In this document: piece by piece, positions 38,853 to 38,903 of the stretch
Numbering within the stretch: the first letter of the stretch is position 1
Layout: every line of letters starts with the position of its first letter
DNA from: an uncultured Oscillospiraceae bacterium
GTDB taxonomy: Bacteria > Bacillota > Clostridia > Oscillospirales > Oscillospiraceae
Direction of reading: 5' to 3'
Length of the DNA stretch: 38,903 bases
Assembly: GCA_910578735.1 (NCBI GenBank)
Contig: CAJTSQ010000019.1
Location: forward strand, 3,858 to 42,760
Translations under genes and position numbers: made by a program
The notes under the pieces: model-generated
Database searches by the model: none
What the model saw: the letters and a program-made list of their open reading frames with translations, nothing else
Told to the model about the DNA's origin: nothing

Positions 38853-38903
38853 AGAAGCTGTACCAATAGGCTAAAACCGCTTGAGTAAAGTGCTGAAGGC
38901 AGC

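Overview
The window looks like chromosomal DNA of a high-GC, strictly anaerobic, butyrate-type Firmicute, most likely Oscillospiraceae (Flavonifractor / Lawsonibacter / Intestinimonas group). This is inferred from the rapZ-yvcK-whiA-dnaE gene order, strong AGGAGG-type ribosome binding sites, classic TTGACA/TATAAT promoters, riboswitches of the Firmicute type, and a rubredoxin / superoxide reductase / flavodiiron oxygen-defence set. No rRNA, complete tRNA gene or CRISPR array is visible.

Left part (1-9190): a + strand housekeeping run of rapZ, yvcK, whiA, a GNAT acetyltransferase, dnaE and two tandem MgtC/SapB membrane proteins, mostly overlapping or a few bases apart. It is followed by a promoter, a yjdF-type riboswitch and yjdF. 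A composite of small hairpins lies between the acetyltransferase and dnaE.

Middle-left (9190-15740): on the - strand are an FMN riboswitch with the riboflavin transporter subunit ribU, a small zinc-ribbon membrane protein, an M19 dipeptidase and tex. On the + strand a cobalamin riboswitch drives a DUF4430 (transcobalamin-like) protein and an ECF S-component, a likely corrinoid uptake pair. A strong promoter then drives an unidentified leader of about 240 nt ending in a 42-residue acidic protein.

Centre (15930-23600): an oxygen and peroxide defence island. On the + strand are rubredoxin, desulfoferrodoxin and a Crp/Fnr regulator. On the - strand are a CoA-disulfide-reductase-like enzyme with a rhodanese tail and, as one tight operon, an Rrf2 regulator, an acyl-CoA dehydrogenase / EtfA FAD-domain / rubredoxin fusion, a DUF1963 protein and the flavodiiron protein FprA. 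The fusion next to its probable acceptor FprA suggests a route for electrons from acyl-CoA to oxygen. This is the most interesting system in the window.

Right-centre (23600-31230): a lysine riboswitch with terminator controls an NhaC-family transporter (probable lysine transporter). Around it are a truncated zinc-ribbon-protein tail, an XRE repressor with a two-armed operator and a cut-off divergent gene, a PaaI thioesterase, a ferritin-like protein with a CPxC-repeat region, an alpha/beta hydrolase, and the linked radical SAM and TatD genes.

Right part (31230-38903): accessory DNA with a membrane protein carrying two similar C-terminal domains, a ParB-like protein, an AT-richer orphan gene and a SWIM zinc-finger protein. 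A fragment resembling a tRNA 3' end precedes a - strand group: an atypical peptide deformylase, a HEAT-like protein, the peroxide-stress protein YaaA and a tocopherol-cyclase-like protein. A decayed tyrosine integrase lies at the right end. Dispersed GC-rich hairpin repeats sit in several intergenic gaps.
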